DNA of 64,000 bases, from positions 62,001 to 126,000 of the forward strand of contig NZ_JAVKPK010000001.1 of assembly GCF_031461075.1 (NCBI RefSeq), read 5' to 3'. The first letter of the stretch is position 1; the number at the start of each line of letters is the position of its first letter. The notes beneath the pieces are model-generated. The model was not told the DNA's origin. It did not search any database and saw only the letters and a list, made by a program, of their open reading frames with translations. Shown here one piece after another: positions 53,147-62,720 of the stretch. This stretch comes from Methanosarcina baikalica (GTDB taxonomy: Archaea; Halobacteriota; Methanosarcinia; Methanosarcinales; Methanosarcinaceae). The position numbers and the translations under genes are program-made.

Positions 53147-55102
53147 ATAAAGTATCAACAAACTGATACGTTCAGAATAACGTCAATCTGCTTGATTATC
53201 CTTTTTCTCGGATTAATGAGTGCTTCTATTACACACGCTGAAACTTACTCGTTTGTTACTAAATGGGGTTCTTCGGGCAATGGCGCTGGACAATTTTATC
53301 GACCATGTGCTATTGTTGCAAATCCATCTGGATATGTTTATGTTGCAGATAAGGAAAATGCTCGCGTTCAGGAATTTAATAGTAATGGAAAATTCATTAA
53401 TCAGTGGGGTTCTACTGGTAATGTATCAATATTTCAGGCAAATGGTGTTGCTGTAGATTCTTCAGGTGATGTTTATATTGAGGATTCTACTTGGAACCAC
53501 ATTGCGAAGTTTGACAGAAATGGTAATGTCATTACACAGTTTGGTTCTCGTGGTAGTGGCAATGGACAATTTAAAGAACCGAGTGGTGTAGCTGTAGATT
53601 CTTCAGGTAATGTTTATGTTTCCGACAGCGGTAATAATCGCATTGAGAAATTTAATAGCAATGGAAATTATTTGATGCAATGGGGTACTAAAGGTGTAAG
53701 CAATGGACAATTTAATAATCCCGTTGATGTTGTCTTAGACTCTTTGGATAACGTTTATGTTGCTGACAATGGTAATCATTGCATTAAAAAGTTTGACAGT
53801 AACGGCAATTATCTAATGCAATTAGGTTCTTTTGGCAACGGCGATGGACAGTTAAATTATATCCAAGGTGTTGGAGTAGATTCTTCAGGCAATATTTATG
53901 TAGCTGATAAAGGCAGTGATCGTATTCAGAAGTTTGACAGTGACGGCAATTATATAACACAATGGGGTTCTTATGGAACAAACGATGGACAATTCAACGA
54001 CCCTGCAGATATTGCTGTAGATTCTTCGGGTAATGCTTATGTTGCTGATAAGAACAATGATCGCATTCAGAAGTTTGCCCTAAAAAATCCACCCGTACCT
54101 GGTTTTACCAGCAATGTCACAAAAGGTTATGCTCCTCTATATGTACAGTTTACTGACACAAGTACAGGAACACCAACTTCCTGGACATGGAATTTTGGAG
54201 ACGGAACAAACTCAACAGTTCAAAATCCAATCCATAAGTATTCTTCAGCGGGAAGCTATACTGTTGTGCTTACAGCAACAAATGCTGCAGGCAGCAATAA
54301 AACAACAAAAACAAATTACATAAAAGTGACAGCAGCTCCACCCAAACCGGTTGCAAACTTTATCAGCAATGTAACATCAGGAAATGTACCGTTGAATGTA
54401 GCCTTTACTGATAAAAGTTCAGGAACTCCTACGAAATGGAAATGGACTTTTGGAGACGGAACAAATTCAACAGTAAAAAATCCAACACATGCTTATTCCA
54501 AAGTAGGGATTTACACAGTAGCACTTACAGCAACAAATGCTGCAGGTAGCAATACAACAACAAAAACAAATTACATAAAAGTGACAGCAATTATAAAGCC
54601 AGTTGCAAGTTTTACCAGCGATGCCACATCAGGAAATGTACCGTTGAATGTAGCCTTTACTGATAAAAGTTCAGGAACTCCTACGAAATGGAAATGGACT
54701 TTTGGAGATGGAACTAATTCAACCCAGCAAAATACAACACATACTTATTCTGCAGCAGGAAACTACACAGTCAGTTTAAAAGCAACAAATGCTGCAGGCA
54801 GTAATACGACAACAAAAACAAATTATATAAAAGTGACAGCAGCTCCACCAAACCCGGTTGCTGCATTCTCTGCAACTCCCATTTCTGGAAACGCGCCTCT
54901 GAATGTCAGTTTTACTGACACTAGTATAGGCACACCTACTAAATGGAAATGGGATTTTGGAGATTTAAAGGCTTCAAAAGTTCAGAATCCTTCACATATT
55001 TACAAAAAAGCAGGAACATATACCGTTAGCTTAACAGTAAAAAATAAGAATGGAATAAATACAACAACAAAAGCAAATTACATAAAAGTAATAAAGAAAT
55101 GA
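53147..55102 (+). CDS. secreted NHL-repeat + PKD surface protein, array member 5
   Basis: Mature layout: six NHL repeats (GQFNNPVDVVLDSLDNVYVA, RIQKFDSDGNYITQWGS) and four PKD domains; PKD 2 and 3 are nearly identical in DNA. About 650 residues if read from 53147. The first usual start codon in frame is TTG 53192, giving 636 residues but removing the basic front of the signal peptide and lacking a ribosome-binding site. AAAGGAGG (53131-53138) instead points at an ATA codon at 53147, exactly where gene 2, which shares this leader, has its ATG. So the start is either a non-standard AUA or has been damaged. Secreted; probably a coat or adhesion protein. Confidence 0.72.
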   Translation: MKYQQTDTFRITSICLIILFLGLMSASITHAETYSFVTKWGSSGNGAGQFYRPCAIVANPSGYVYVADKENARVQEFNSNGKFINQWGSTGNVSIFQANGVAVDSSGDVYIEDSTWNHIAKFDRNGNVITQFGSRGSGNGQFKEPSGVAVDSSGNVYVSDSGNNRIEKFNSNGNYLMQWGTKGVSNGQFNNPVDVVLDSLDNVYVADNGNHCIKKFDSNGNYLMQLGSFGNGDGQLNYIQGVGVDSSGNIYVADKGSDRIQKFDSDGNYITQWGSYGTNDGQFNDPADIAVDSSGNAYVADKNNDRIQKFALKNPPVPGFTSNVTKGYAPLYVQFTDTSTGTPTSWTWNFGDGTNSTVQNPIHKYSSAGSYTVVLTATNAAGSNKTTKTNYIKVTAAPPKPVANFISNVTSGNVPLNVAFTDKSSGTPTKWKWTFGDGTNSTVKNPTHAYSKVGIYTVALTATNAAGSNTTTKTNYIKVTAIIKPVASFTSDATSGNVPLNVAFTDKSSGTPTKWKWTFGDGTNSTQQNTTHTYSAAGNYTVSLKATNAAGSNTTTKTNYIKVTAAPPNPVAAFSATPISGNAPLNVSFTDTSIGTPTKWKWDFGDLKASKVQNPSHIYKKAGTYTVSLTVKNKNGINTTTKANYIKVIKK

Positions 55103-55358
55103 AAGCACTATTTTCCAAAAGCAAATAACCTTTAAATTGAAAAACAGGTAAAAAAGCAAAAGCTAAGGGGTAGTGGGGGGAGTTATATACCAAATCTGAA
55201 AAATCAAAACTTATCACTTTTTTTAGTTGAATATAATGGCCATTATTTTGCATACGTCTTCCAATAACTGAAAATCCTGAAAATTATTAAAAAGTATCAA
55301 AAATAAGTTTTAAACAGACCCTAAAGGTTGACGAAACATTATTTTACGAAAAAGAATA

Positions 55359-55907
55359 ATGGAGCACCTTATGCTCACCCTTGGGATAGTAAATACCTAT
55401 GATAAGATCAAAGTTCTTGATGCGCATTACCGGGCAATTGCGAGAGCTGCTCCGATCTGCCACGCTTTTGGGTTTCACCTTGCCCTTTACGACTTTCCTT
55501 TTAAAATGACTGCGGAAGAATTGGTGGCTTTCGTGATGGAAAAAACCACTATAGGGGAATCGGGGAGTTATCTCAAAATTCTTTATGAAAAAAATCATCT
55601 GTCTGTATCAGACCTTCCAAAGAAAGGGTTCCCGTCCCAGTTTGGGGAAATAGTGATCACCACCTCAAAACCGGACCCAAAAAGACAGGTTCTGCCTGTA
55701 AAAATCGCTGAGGAAGCTCTTCGAAATCGCTCATTTCTGTTTCTCGTAGGACTCGGGCATAAAGGGCTTCCCAAAGAACTCTTTGAGAGAGGAAAATATC
55801 ATCTTGACATTACCTACAAAGGGCTTTCTCTTGAGACCTGTACTGCTATAGGGGCGATTCCGGCCCATCTTTCAGGACTGATGGCAACCCTGGAAGCTAG
55901 AAAGTAA
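55359..55907 (+). CDS. DUF531 family protein
   Basis: 182 residues; a second ATG four codons in could be the real start. DUF531 proteins are small archaeal proteins with a SPOUT-methyltransferase-like look: here LGIVNTYDKIKVLDAHYRAI, FLVGLGHKGLPKELF and LDITYKGLSLETCTAIGAIP. An RNA methylation role is plausible from the fold only. It stands alone between the surface-protein array and the tiny ORFs. Confidence 0.75.
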   Translation: MEHLMLTLGIVNTYDKIKVLDAHYRAIARAAPICHAFGFHLALYDFPFKMTAEELVAFVMEKTTIGESGSYLKILYEKNHLSVSDLPKKGFPSQFGEIVITTSKPDPKRQVLPVKIAEEALRNRSFLFLVGLGHKGLPKELFERGKYHLDITYKGLSLETCTAIGAIPAHLSGLMATLEARK

Positions 55908-56054
55908 ATTTTGTGCATGATTTCCAGAGATTAAAAACCGAGGGCTATTTCCATTACTCGCTCGAAAAATCGGGGTTGATTCAAAAAATTTAAAGTTAAT
56001 TTAAAAGAAATTCCGGAATCAATATATATTACAAACGACAATTAATACTTTGTT

Positions 56055-56369
56055 GTGGGTAAGAACAACGCTTGTTGCGCTGTTATGGGGTTTAGCCCAA
56101 AGGACATAGAATTCTGGCCTGCTTATAGGGCTTCATTCAGAAGGATTGGGAGTTCTAACCTTAACGCAGGAATTCATATCCCGAAGGATTTAGAATCTGA
56201 CTTTGATTGTAGAAATTCTGGAGGGATTGAGAATTCTCACCTGCATTCAATGGCCGTATCCGAAAAGGCAGGGAACTTTAACCCGGATTGCAGGGCGCTT
56301 GTCTCCAGAAGGACTGATTCTGACCCGCATATAAGCGCAAACATTGAAGAGACAGGAGGAAAACTATGA
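56055..56369 (+). CDS. possible small protein, leaderless, unknown function
   Basis: 104 residues from a GTG 25-30 bp after a TATA-like AATATATATTAC (56021-56032), so a leaderless transcript is possible. Codon use and base composition look coding. No family recognised; several Cys and His residues are present. It overlaps the next ORF by ATGA. It could alternatively be a long leader of that ORF. Confidence 0.45.
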   Translation: MGKNNACCAVMGFSPKDIEFWPAYRASFRRIGSSNLNAGIHIPKDLESDFDCRNSGGIENSHLHSMAVSEKAGNFNPDCRALVSRRTDSDPHISANIEETGGKL

Positions 56370-56521
56370 GTGAATTAAAGCATGAATACAGAAAAAGAAA
56401 AGAATATGGATATAAGCACAAAGACGGTTATCATGCCGTTGTAAAAGGCTGTACTGACAACCTGGACTCAGATGAATTAGACCTTTACCGCTTTATGATA
56501 GGCGGAATGCAGGGTAAATAA
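56366..56521 (+). CDS. small charged protein, unknown function
   Basis: 51 residues with a strong AGGAGG 6 bp before the ATG, which overlaps the stop of the upstream ORF (ATGA). Lys/Tyr-rich start (MSELKHEYRKRKEYGYKHKD) and an acidic middle ending RFMIGGMQGK. The ribosome-binding site makes translation likely. It lies 42 bp upstream of the cysteine desulfurase gene, so it may belong to that transcript. Confidence 0.65.
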   Translation: MSELKHEYRKRKEYGYKHKDGYHAVVKGCTDNLDSDELDLYRFMIGGMQGK

Positions 56522-56563
56522 CCTGCACAACCTTTTTTTATTTCTCATTCCTAAAAAAGAAGC

Positions 56564-57745
56564 ATGTACGATGTATATGCGGTCCGCGAAGATTTCCCTG
56601 TTTTAAAAGAAGTTGTGTACCTTGACAGCACAGCGACTACTCAGACGCCGATACCTGCAGTTGAAGCAATGGTCGAGTACTTTTACAAGTATGCTGGTAA
56701 TCATGGGAGAGGAGCACACCGTCTGGCTAGGGAGACCACAAACCACTATGAGGACGCGAGGGAAACTGTTGCCCGTTTTTTAAACGCAGAGGCTTCAAAG
56801 ACGGTTTTTACGAAAAATACCACTGAAGGAATCAACCTTATTGCAAACAGTTATCCCTGGGAGGCTGGAGACCATATTGTTACAACTCTGCTCGAACACC
56901 ATTCAAATCTCCTGCCCTGGCTGCGCCTGCATAAAAATGGGGTAAATGTCACGGTTGTAAACCCGGACGATGAGGGCATAATAGACACCTCTATGATAGA
57001 GAATGCCTTCACTGAGAAAACCAGATTAGTTGCAATAACTCAGGTTTCAAATGTCTTCGGTTCAATCCAGGATGTAAAAAATATCACGAAACTTGCCCAT
57101 AGAAATGGTATAAAAACCCTGATTGACGGTGCCCAATCCGCAGGACATATTCCAGTCAACCTCAAAGACCTTGGTTGTGATTTTTTTGCAACTGCCGGAC
57201 ATAAAGGCCTGCTTGGACCGCAGGGCACTGGCGTACTCTATATTAAAGAACCAGACATGCTCGAAAGTGCCTCAGTTGGAGGAGGTACGATTTCGGATGT
57301 TGAGGGGTACACCTACGTCCTGGAACCTTCCCCAGCCTGTTTTGAAGCAGGCACCCCAAATATTCCAGGAGTTATAGCGTTAGGAAGAGCAGTAGAATAT
57401 GTGGAAAAAATAGGGGTTTCGGAAATCGAAACGCACGAAATTAAGTTGTCCAGGGAGGCTGCAAAAAGGCTCTCCGAACTCGAGCATGTGGAAGTTTACG
57501 GGCCTGAAGACAGGGGAGGAATAGTACCCTTTAATGTAAAAGGGCTTCATGCCCATGATGTTGCTCTGATCCTTGACCAAACCAGAAAAATTTGTGTCAG
57601 GAGCGGACATCACTGTGCAATTCCAATTACTCGCTTTCTGAAAGTGGACAGCACTGTAAGAGCTTCTTTTGCATTATATAATACAAAAGAAGAAGTGGAT
57701 ATATTGGTAAATGCAGTTGCAGGACTCAAGGCTCTTGTTTGCTGA
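56564..57745 (+). CDS. sufS: SufS-type cysteine desulfurase
   Basis: 393 residues, class V PLP enzyme. NTTEGINLIANSYPW, the PLP region DGAQSAGHIPVNL and the Schiff-base Lys in FATAGHKGLLGPQGTGV (about residue 221); the active Cys lies in RSGHHCAIPI near the C terminus, as in group II (SufS/CsdA) enzymes. It would release sulfur from cysteine for Fe-S or other sulfur chemistry; the sufC-sufB pair is 38 kb away in this window. Many methanogens use sulfide directly, so the in vivo need is uncertain. Confidence 0.88.
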   Translation: MYDVYAVREDFPVLKEVVYLDSTATTQTPIPAVEAMVEYFYKYAGNHGRGAHRLARETTNHYEDARETVARFLNAEASKTVFTKNTTEGINLIANSYPWEAGDHIVTTLLEHHSNLLPWLRLHKNGVNVTVVNPDDEGIIDTSMIENAFTEKTRLVAITQVSNVFGSIQDVKNITKLAHRNGIKTLIDGAQSAGHIPVNLKDLGCDFFATAGHKGLLGPQGTGVLYIKEPDMLESASVGGGTISDVEGYTYVLEPSPACFEAGTPNIPGVIALGRAVEYVEKIGVSEIETHEIKLSREAAKRLSELEHVEVYGPEDRGGIVPFNVKGLHAHDVALILDQTRKICVRSGHHCAIPITRFLKVDSTVRASFALYNTKEEVDILVNAVAGLKALVC

Positions 57746-57757
57746 AAGATGACTGCT

Positions 57758-57960
57758 GTGAACTACCCTAAGCTAAAAACTTAGGGGCTTCTTGCTTTAT
57801 CCCCTGAACTTTTGTTCACAAGTTGCAAGGTCTTCCCCACGCTCTGGAGGTATCAAATTAGATTTTGATCTATAAGTGCGAATTTCTTGATATTGATTGC
57901 GGCATTAATATCTCTATCTTGCTTTTTTTGCAATCAGGATATTCCTATTCTCTACCTTTC
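57758..57960 (-). mobile_element. IS605/IS1341-type right end with TnpB C-terminal relic
   Basis: On the minus strand, DRDINAAINIKKFALIDQNLI and a stop (near 57864) form the extreme C terminus of a TnpB/OrfB protein. Downstream comes the typical right end: GAGCGTGGGGAAGACC, AAGCAAGAAGCCCC and a subterminal hairpin CCCTAAG-CTAAAAA-CTTAGGG (57766-57786), then GTAGTTCAC. The rest of tnpB is missing or decayed. The right end lies 10-15 bp after the sufS stop codon. Confidence 0.7.
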
Positions 57961-58288
57961 AAGGTTAGATCGGAGGATGGAACCAACTTTGTTACGAAAT
58001 ATTGTTTTAAAGTTAATTAATAATTCCACATAAATATTATAAATTATTTCATCTGAATAGGGATATAGATATCTTTAATTTTCATCAAAGAAAGAAATAT
58101 AATAGTGTACTTTTTAATTAAACTCATATAGATTTTTTGAAATGAAATGTGTAATCAAGTAAAAAGCTAGAAAAAAGTTAAATGCCAAATATAACTGATG
58201 TTAAAATATATTTCTGAAAGCAGATAATAGAAGGTTTTTATAATGGTTTGATCTTATACAACTTTATTAGAAAATTTGGGGAGAGCAT
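57961..58288. other. intergenic region upstream of the secretion ATPase gene
   Basis: AT-rich; no coding content seen. GGGGAGAG at about 58277-58284 is the ribosome-binding site of the next gene. Confidence 0.4.
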
Positions 58289-59980
58289 ATGGATGAAGTA
58301 AAAGAAATACTAGCTAAAAACAAATTTCTTTCGGAATTATTGGGGAAAAAAGGCGACAATAACTCCATATCAGAGATCTTAAAAAAAGCAAGAGCTTACT
58401 TTGATAAGCCTTTGAGGACTCTGCCAGATTATAATCAGGAAAAAGAAGGGCCCCTTGTAGAGTTTATAGTGCCTGATGAGTTAAAAGAAATCGAAAGATA
58501 CTGGCTTCAGGAACCTTACACTTTTGTATCGATTCTGGAAGACCGCAGAACAAGACATTATAGGCTTGTTGAACCTTCACTCACAAAGTTTGAGAAGGAA
58601 CTCCTTGAGAGAATTTATGAGGATTTTCAGGATATACTGATTCTGGGTTCTACAACTTCCAAATTTGAAAAGGATACATTTCTTGTGGATAAAGCCCTCT
58701 TCCTCCTTGAAAGCTATAAAGCTGGAATTTCGGCATCGGCACTCCAAAAAATTATTTATTATCTTAGAAGAAACCTTCTAGGCTACGAAAAAATAAATTC
58801 CCTTCTTTATGATCCTTATATAGAGGATATTTCATGCGATGGGGCAGAAGTTCCCCTTTATATTTATCATACAAGATATCTCAATATTGAAAGTAATATT
58901 TCTTTTAAAGACGAGGAACTTGATTCCCTTGTAATTAAAATGTGCCAGTTGAATAACAAACATGTCTCTGTAAGCCAGCCAATAGTGGATGCGAGACTCC
59001 AGGACGGATCGAGGCTTCAGGCTGTATTAGGAAGAGAAATTACCCCCAGAGGCAGTTCTTTTACTATCCGTAAATTCAGGAAAGACCCCATGACTCCCAT
59101 AGACCTGCTCGGCTATGAGACATGCGACCTTGATATGCTCGTATATCTCTGGCTGGTTATCGAAAATGGTCACAATATTCTTTTTGCAGGAGGAACAGCG
59201 TCGGGGAAAACGTCTATGCTCAATGCTACATCTCTATTCATGCCTTCTACAGCCAAGATAGTCTCTATCGAAGACACGAGGGAACTCTTACTCTACCACA
59301 ACAACTGGGTTTCCGGGATCGCAAGGCAAAGTTTTGCCGGAGACTCTACCGGAGAAGTTTCCATGTTTGACCTTTTAAGGGCTGCTCTCAGACAGCGTCC
59401 AGATTTCATCATTGTGGGTGAAGTGAGAGGCAGTGAAGCCCTTACCCTTTTCCAGGCAATGTCAACAGGGCATGCAACAAGTTCAACTATGCACGCAGGA
59501 GATGTACAGACTGTTATAAACAGGCTTACGCACGAGCCAATAAATGTACCTCATGTCATGTTGCAGTCTCTTGATGTACTCTGCATTCAGAAGCAGGCAT
59601 ACATAGGAGAGAAAAGAGTGAGAAGAACCCAAAGCCTCGTTGAAGTTCTTAATGTTGACCCTGAGACAGGAGATCTTGGCATAAATGAGCTTTTCAATTG
59701 GGAACCTTCAGAAGATTATTTCGTCAAGGTAGGGGATTCCCACACTATACAGGAGATCATGTATTCCCGAGGATGGGATACCACTCAGTTGAGAATTGAA
59801 ATGGACAATCGAAGAAAAATTCTAACCTATATGTACGAAAAAAACATAAGGAATTACATCCAGGTGTCCATTGTAGTCCAGGCATACCAGAGCTATCCGA
59901 AGATGGTTATGGAATGTATAGAAAACGATACCTTACAGAGTATGACAGAGGACATGGCTGCTCAAGAGGGGGGAGCATGA
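58289..59980 (+). CDS. type II/IV secretion system ATPase (GspE/TadA/FlaI-like)
   Basis: 563 residues. Walker A FAGGTASGKTSMLNA near residue 300; Asp box IVSIEDTRELLLY; Walker B LRQRPDFIIVGEVRGSEA; His box MSTGHATSSTMHA. The N-terminal 200 residues are the usual two-part N domain. It powers assembly of a pilus or archaellum-like filament together with the following membrane protein (ATGA overlap). A pilin-like gene lies 1.7 kb downstream on the other strand and may be a substrate. Confidence 0.92.
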   Translation: MDEVKEILAKNKFLSELLGKKGDNNSISEILKKARAYFDKPLRTLPDYNQEKEGPLVEFIVPDELKEIERYWLQEPYTFVSILEDRRTRHYRLVEPSLTKFEKELLERIYEDFQDILILGSTTSKFEKDTFLVDKALFLLESYKAGISASALQKIIYYLRRNLLGYEKINSLLYDPYIEDISCDGAEVPLYIYHTRYLNIESNISFKDEELDSLVIKMCQLNNKHVSVSQPIVDARLQDGSRLQAVLGREITPRGSSFTIRKFRKDPMTPIDLLGYETCDLDMLVYLWLVIENGHNILFAGGTASGKTSMLNATSLFMPSTAKIVSIEDTRELLLYHNNWVSGIARQSFAGDSTGEVSMFDLLRAALRQRPDFIIVGEVRGSEALTLFQAMSTGHATSSTMHAGDVQTVINRLTHEPINVPHVMLQSLDVLCIQKQAYIGEKRVRRTQSLVEVLNVDPETGDLGINELFNWEPSEDYFVKVGDSHTIQEIMYSRGWDTTQLRIEMDNRRKILTYMYEKNIRNYIQVSIVVQAYQSYPKMVMECIENDTLQSMTEDMAAQEGGA

Positions 59981-61962
59981 TTTATACTGCTGTGGATGAA
60001 TTGGCATACAGATTTTTTGGAGACCTTTTTTATAGAAATAAAGAAAGCTTTCAGGATTTGAAGGCAAAAATACGCCAATCCCACATCTCCATGACAGTAG
60101 ACCAGTACCTAGCCTCTGACTTAATGTATTCGATAATAGTAGGAATTTTTGGAGGGATTTTCGGCTTATGGCTGGGACTGAAAACTTTTGGGGACCCAAT
60201 TTCCCGCCTTAGCCTTTTCGTGGATTCTAAAATTGCTGGTTTTGCAGGAGAACATGTTTATCTTCTTGCAATCCTAACCGCCCTTTTAGTGTTTGTTACA
60301 TGTTTTCTTATCGTATTTTTCCTGATATACATTTATCCCTATTTTCAGACAAATAACCGGTGTGCCTGTATAGATAGATCCATGCTTCCGGCAATAACTT
60401 ACATGTATGCTCTGACAAAAGGAGGGATGTCGGTTTATGATGTATTCAGATCTCTGAACAGGTATACCCATATATTTGGCGCAAGTGCGGAAGAAATATC
60501 CTATATTGTAAGGGACATGGATTACCTTGGAAAAGACTTTATAAGCGCTCTTAAATCTGCCAAAGAACGTACCTCCTCAGATGTTTTTAAGGATTTTGTT
60601 GATGGATTAATTATTGTTTCAAGTAGCGGAACCATAAACGAGTACATAAAAAGCAAGGCTGATCAATATCAATACACTGCAGAGCTGGCAAACAGAAGTC
60701 TATTACAGAGGCTTGATGTTCTTGCCGAAGTCTACGTGACAGCACTCGTTGCAGGGCCCCTTTTCATAATGGTAACCCTTGTTATGCTCCAGTTCTTCAA
60801 GCCGGCTTCAGCTCAGATCCTTTACATGCTTATTTATGTTATAGTGCCTGTTGCAACTCTTCTTTATATGGTACTTCTCGATACCGTGGGGGAACTTTCT
60901 TTTAATCCTAAGAAAGGTAGATTTTCTAGTTTTTCAATAAACCTTTCCGATATTCCAGAGATTGAGTCCGGGCTAACTGAAGAGGAGGAGAAAGAGAGGA
61001 GTAAAAAGTACAGGCTGTACAGACAGCTCTTCCATATCAAAGGCATGCTGTTCAATCCCTACAGGACTTTGCGGGACGAACCAAGATACACGTTTTTCAT
61101 CGCAGTTCCGGTTGGGTTATATTATCTCTCCCATCTTCCAAAAAAGATTGCAGGCAAGATTAATTTTAGCCATTTGTTGAATGTAAATTTTGACCATGTA
61201 AGCAATAGTACCATACACTTGGCCACCTTGATTGATGATTATATTATTATTTTCACCGTCATTCTCCTTATTCCCTTCATCATCTTTTATGAGATAAAGG
61301 CCTGGAGGATACACAAGATTGATGAAAGAATGCCTGATATGCTTAGGAACCTTTCCAGCATGAATGACTCTGGAATTTTGCTTTCAAATTCCTTAAAAAT
61401 GATAGCAGAATCTAAAATGGGTATCTTAAGTAAAGAACTTGTGAAGTTAAAAGAAGATGTTTCCTGGGGTACTTCCACTTCAAGAGCCCTTATGAAGCTT
61501 GAGAACAATATCAGAACAGCTTCTTCAAGCAGGATTCTTCACATTCTCGTAAAAGCAAATGAATCCACAAATGATCTTAAAAGCGTGCTCTCTATTACTT
61601 CTTTACAGGCTAAGACCGAAGAAGGGCTGAAAAAAGAGCGCTCGTCACAAATGGTAATCTATATAGTCACTATCTATGTATCTTTCTTCGTCTTCCTTTT
61701 CATAGTCTATATCCTGGCCACAAATTTCTTCCCGCAAACTGCCGCATTCACAACCTCTTCCCAGGCAGGGGGGACTGGAGGAGTCGGAAACGGATATTTC
61801 AATATCGAGGAGTATAGTATGCTCATGTTCCACTCAGCCCTGGTACAGGCTTTTACTTCCGGGCTCATTGCCGGAAAGATGGGACAGGGTTCTGCGTATT
61901 TGGGCCTGAAATACAGTGTAAGCATGGTGATAGTTACTTACCTGGTTTTCATGTTTGTTTGA
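59977..61962 (+). CDS. type II secretion F-type membrane platform protein (TadC/FlaJ-like, double domain)
   Basis: 661 residues from the ATG at 59977, which overlaps the ATPase stop and follows GGGGGGAG; the upstream open stretch is only the ATPase gene in another frame. Two T2SSF-like helical domains (about residues 130-280 and 430-570) are separated and followed by membrane segments; the last is near the C terminus (LKYSVSMVIVTYLVFMFV). A double-length FlaJ-like protein is usual for archaeal pilus systems of this type. It anchors the ATPase to the membrane. Confidence 0.88.
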   Translation: MIYTAVDELAYRFFGDLFYRNKESFQDLKAKIRQSHISMTVDQYLASDLMYSIIVGIFGGIFGLWLGLKTFGDPISRLSLFVDSKIAGFAGEHVYLLAILTALLVFVTCFLIVFFLIYIYPYFQTNNRCACIDRSMLPAITYMYALTKGGMSVYDVFRSLNRYTHIFGASAEEISYIVRDMDYLGKDFISALKSAKERTSSDVFKDFVDGLIIVSSSGTINEYIKSKADQYQYTAELANRSLLQRLDVLAEVYVTALVAGPLFIMVTLVMLQFFKPASAQILYMLIYVIVPVATLLYMVLLDTVGELSFNPKKGRFSSFSINLSDIPEIESGLTEEEEKERSKKYRLYRQLFHIKGMLFNPYRTLRDEPRYTFFIAVPVGLYYLSHLPKKIAGKINFSHLLNVNFDHVSNSTIHLATLIDDYIIIFTVILLIPFIIFYEIKAWRIHKIDERMPDMLRNLSSMNDSGILLSNSLKMIAESKMGILSKELVKLKEDVSWGTSTSRALMKLENNIRTASSSRILHILVKANESTNDLKSVLSITSLQAKTEEGLKKERSSQMVIYIVTIYVSFFVFLFIVYILATNFFPQTAAFTTSSQAGGTGGVGNGYFNIEEYSMLMFHSALVQAFTSGLIAGKMGQGSAYLGLKYSVSMVIVTYLVFMFV

Positions 61963-62348
61963 CCCTGTGTTGAGAAGTTGACGGATCTGGTCCGGAAAAA
62001 ACTCTCAATTTCACCCTTCTTTTTGACCTGACGGGAATAAGCAATAGTTCAAAATTACCTCCGTAGAAACAAAAGTGCGTAGAAAACACAAAAGCCTGGA
62101 AAATTATTTTGAAAACTCGACCATATTTATTAATCTCCATGAAGACGAAGATCACAATCTCAGCCGATATATGTACAGTATTTCTCTTTTCCAAAAACGG
62201 TGTCCTGTGGATATGTGTTGTGCTAAACGGATATATAATTCCCGAGTAATCTGAATAGCACCTTTCGGTCTTTTTTGTCCAGCACAGCTGCGGGGCTGGA
62301 ATCCATCGACTTCGATTAAATGAAAATAGAAACTTCAACCGAACTGAA
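61963..62348. other. intergenic, nothing recognised
   Basis: About 390 bp between the secretion operon and the IS element. A 129-codon minus-strand frame is open here, but it has low-complexity, promoter-like content and no ribosome-binding site, so I do not call it. Confidence 0.4.
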
Positions 62349-62363
62349 AAAAATCAGGTATTG

Positions 62364-62720
62364 TTAGCTAAAAATAGTTAACTCTTTATTTCTGTATTTC
62401 ATCAATAGAAGAACCGAGTACTTTAGCATTTCAAGACTCTTCGTATAACACTTTGTCTTTCTTCTTAATCTTGCTAGAAAATGCCTCAATATGCTGTTAT
62501 ATCCTTCAACTGTAAATGTTTCTGCTTTTGATTGAGTATGAATCTTTTCTGGAAGAAACTCTTTATATGCTCTCCAGTGATCTGTCATCACTTTTTCAAT
62601 GTATTTTTTCTTCAATTTTTCCCATAGTAGTTTTCCAGTTTCTGTTCCTCTGCTGCCAAAAGAGCAGTTGATGAACTTTTTCCCAACTCTATCAACAGCA
62701 ATCCAGATCCAGCAATATTT
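62364..62720 (-). CDS. IS1-family InsB-like part of transposase (reached by -1 frameshift)
   Basis: Read from the A8 run in the -1 frame: KYCWIWIAVDRVGKKFINCS, then TDHWRAY with the second Asp and VEGYNSILRHFLARL with the Glu, completing a DDE site, to a TAA inside the left terminal repeat. The full frameshift product would be about 227 residues. No disabling stop is seen, so the element may be active. Confidence 0.8.
   Translation of the reverse strand, partial: KYCWIWIAVDRVGKKFINCSFGSRGTETGKLLWEKLKKKYIEKVMTDHWRAYKEFLPEKIHTQSKAETFTVEGYNSILRHFLARLRRKTKCYTKSLEMLKYSVLLLMKYRNKELTIFS

Noticed and set aside
61949..62338. 129-codon minus-strand frame between the secretion operon and the IS element
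   Set aside because: Partly antisense to the platform-protein gene, no ribosome-binding site and no family resemblance.
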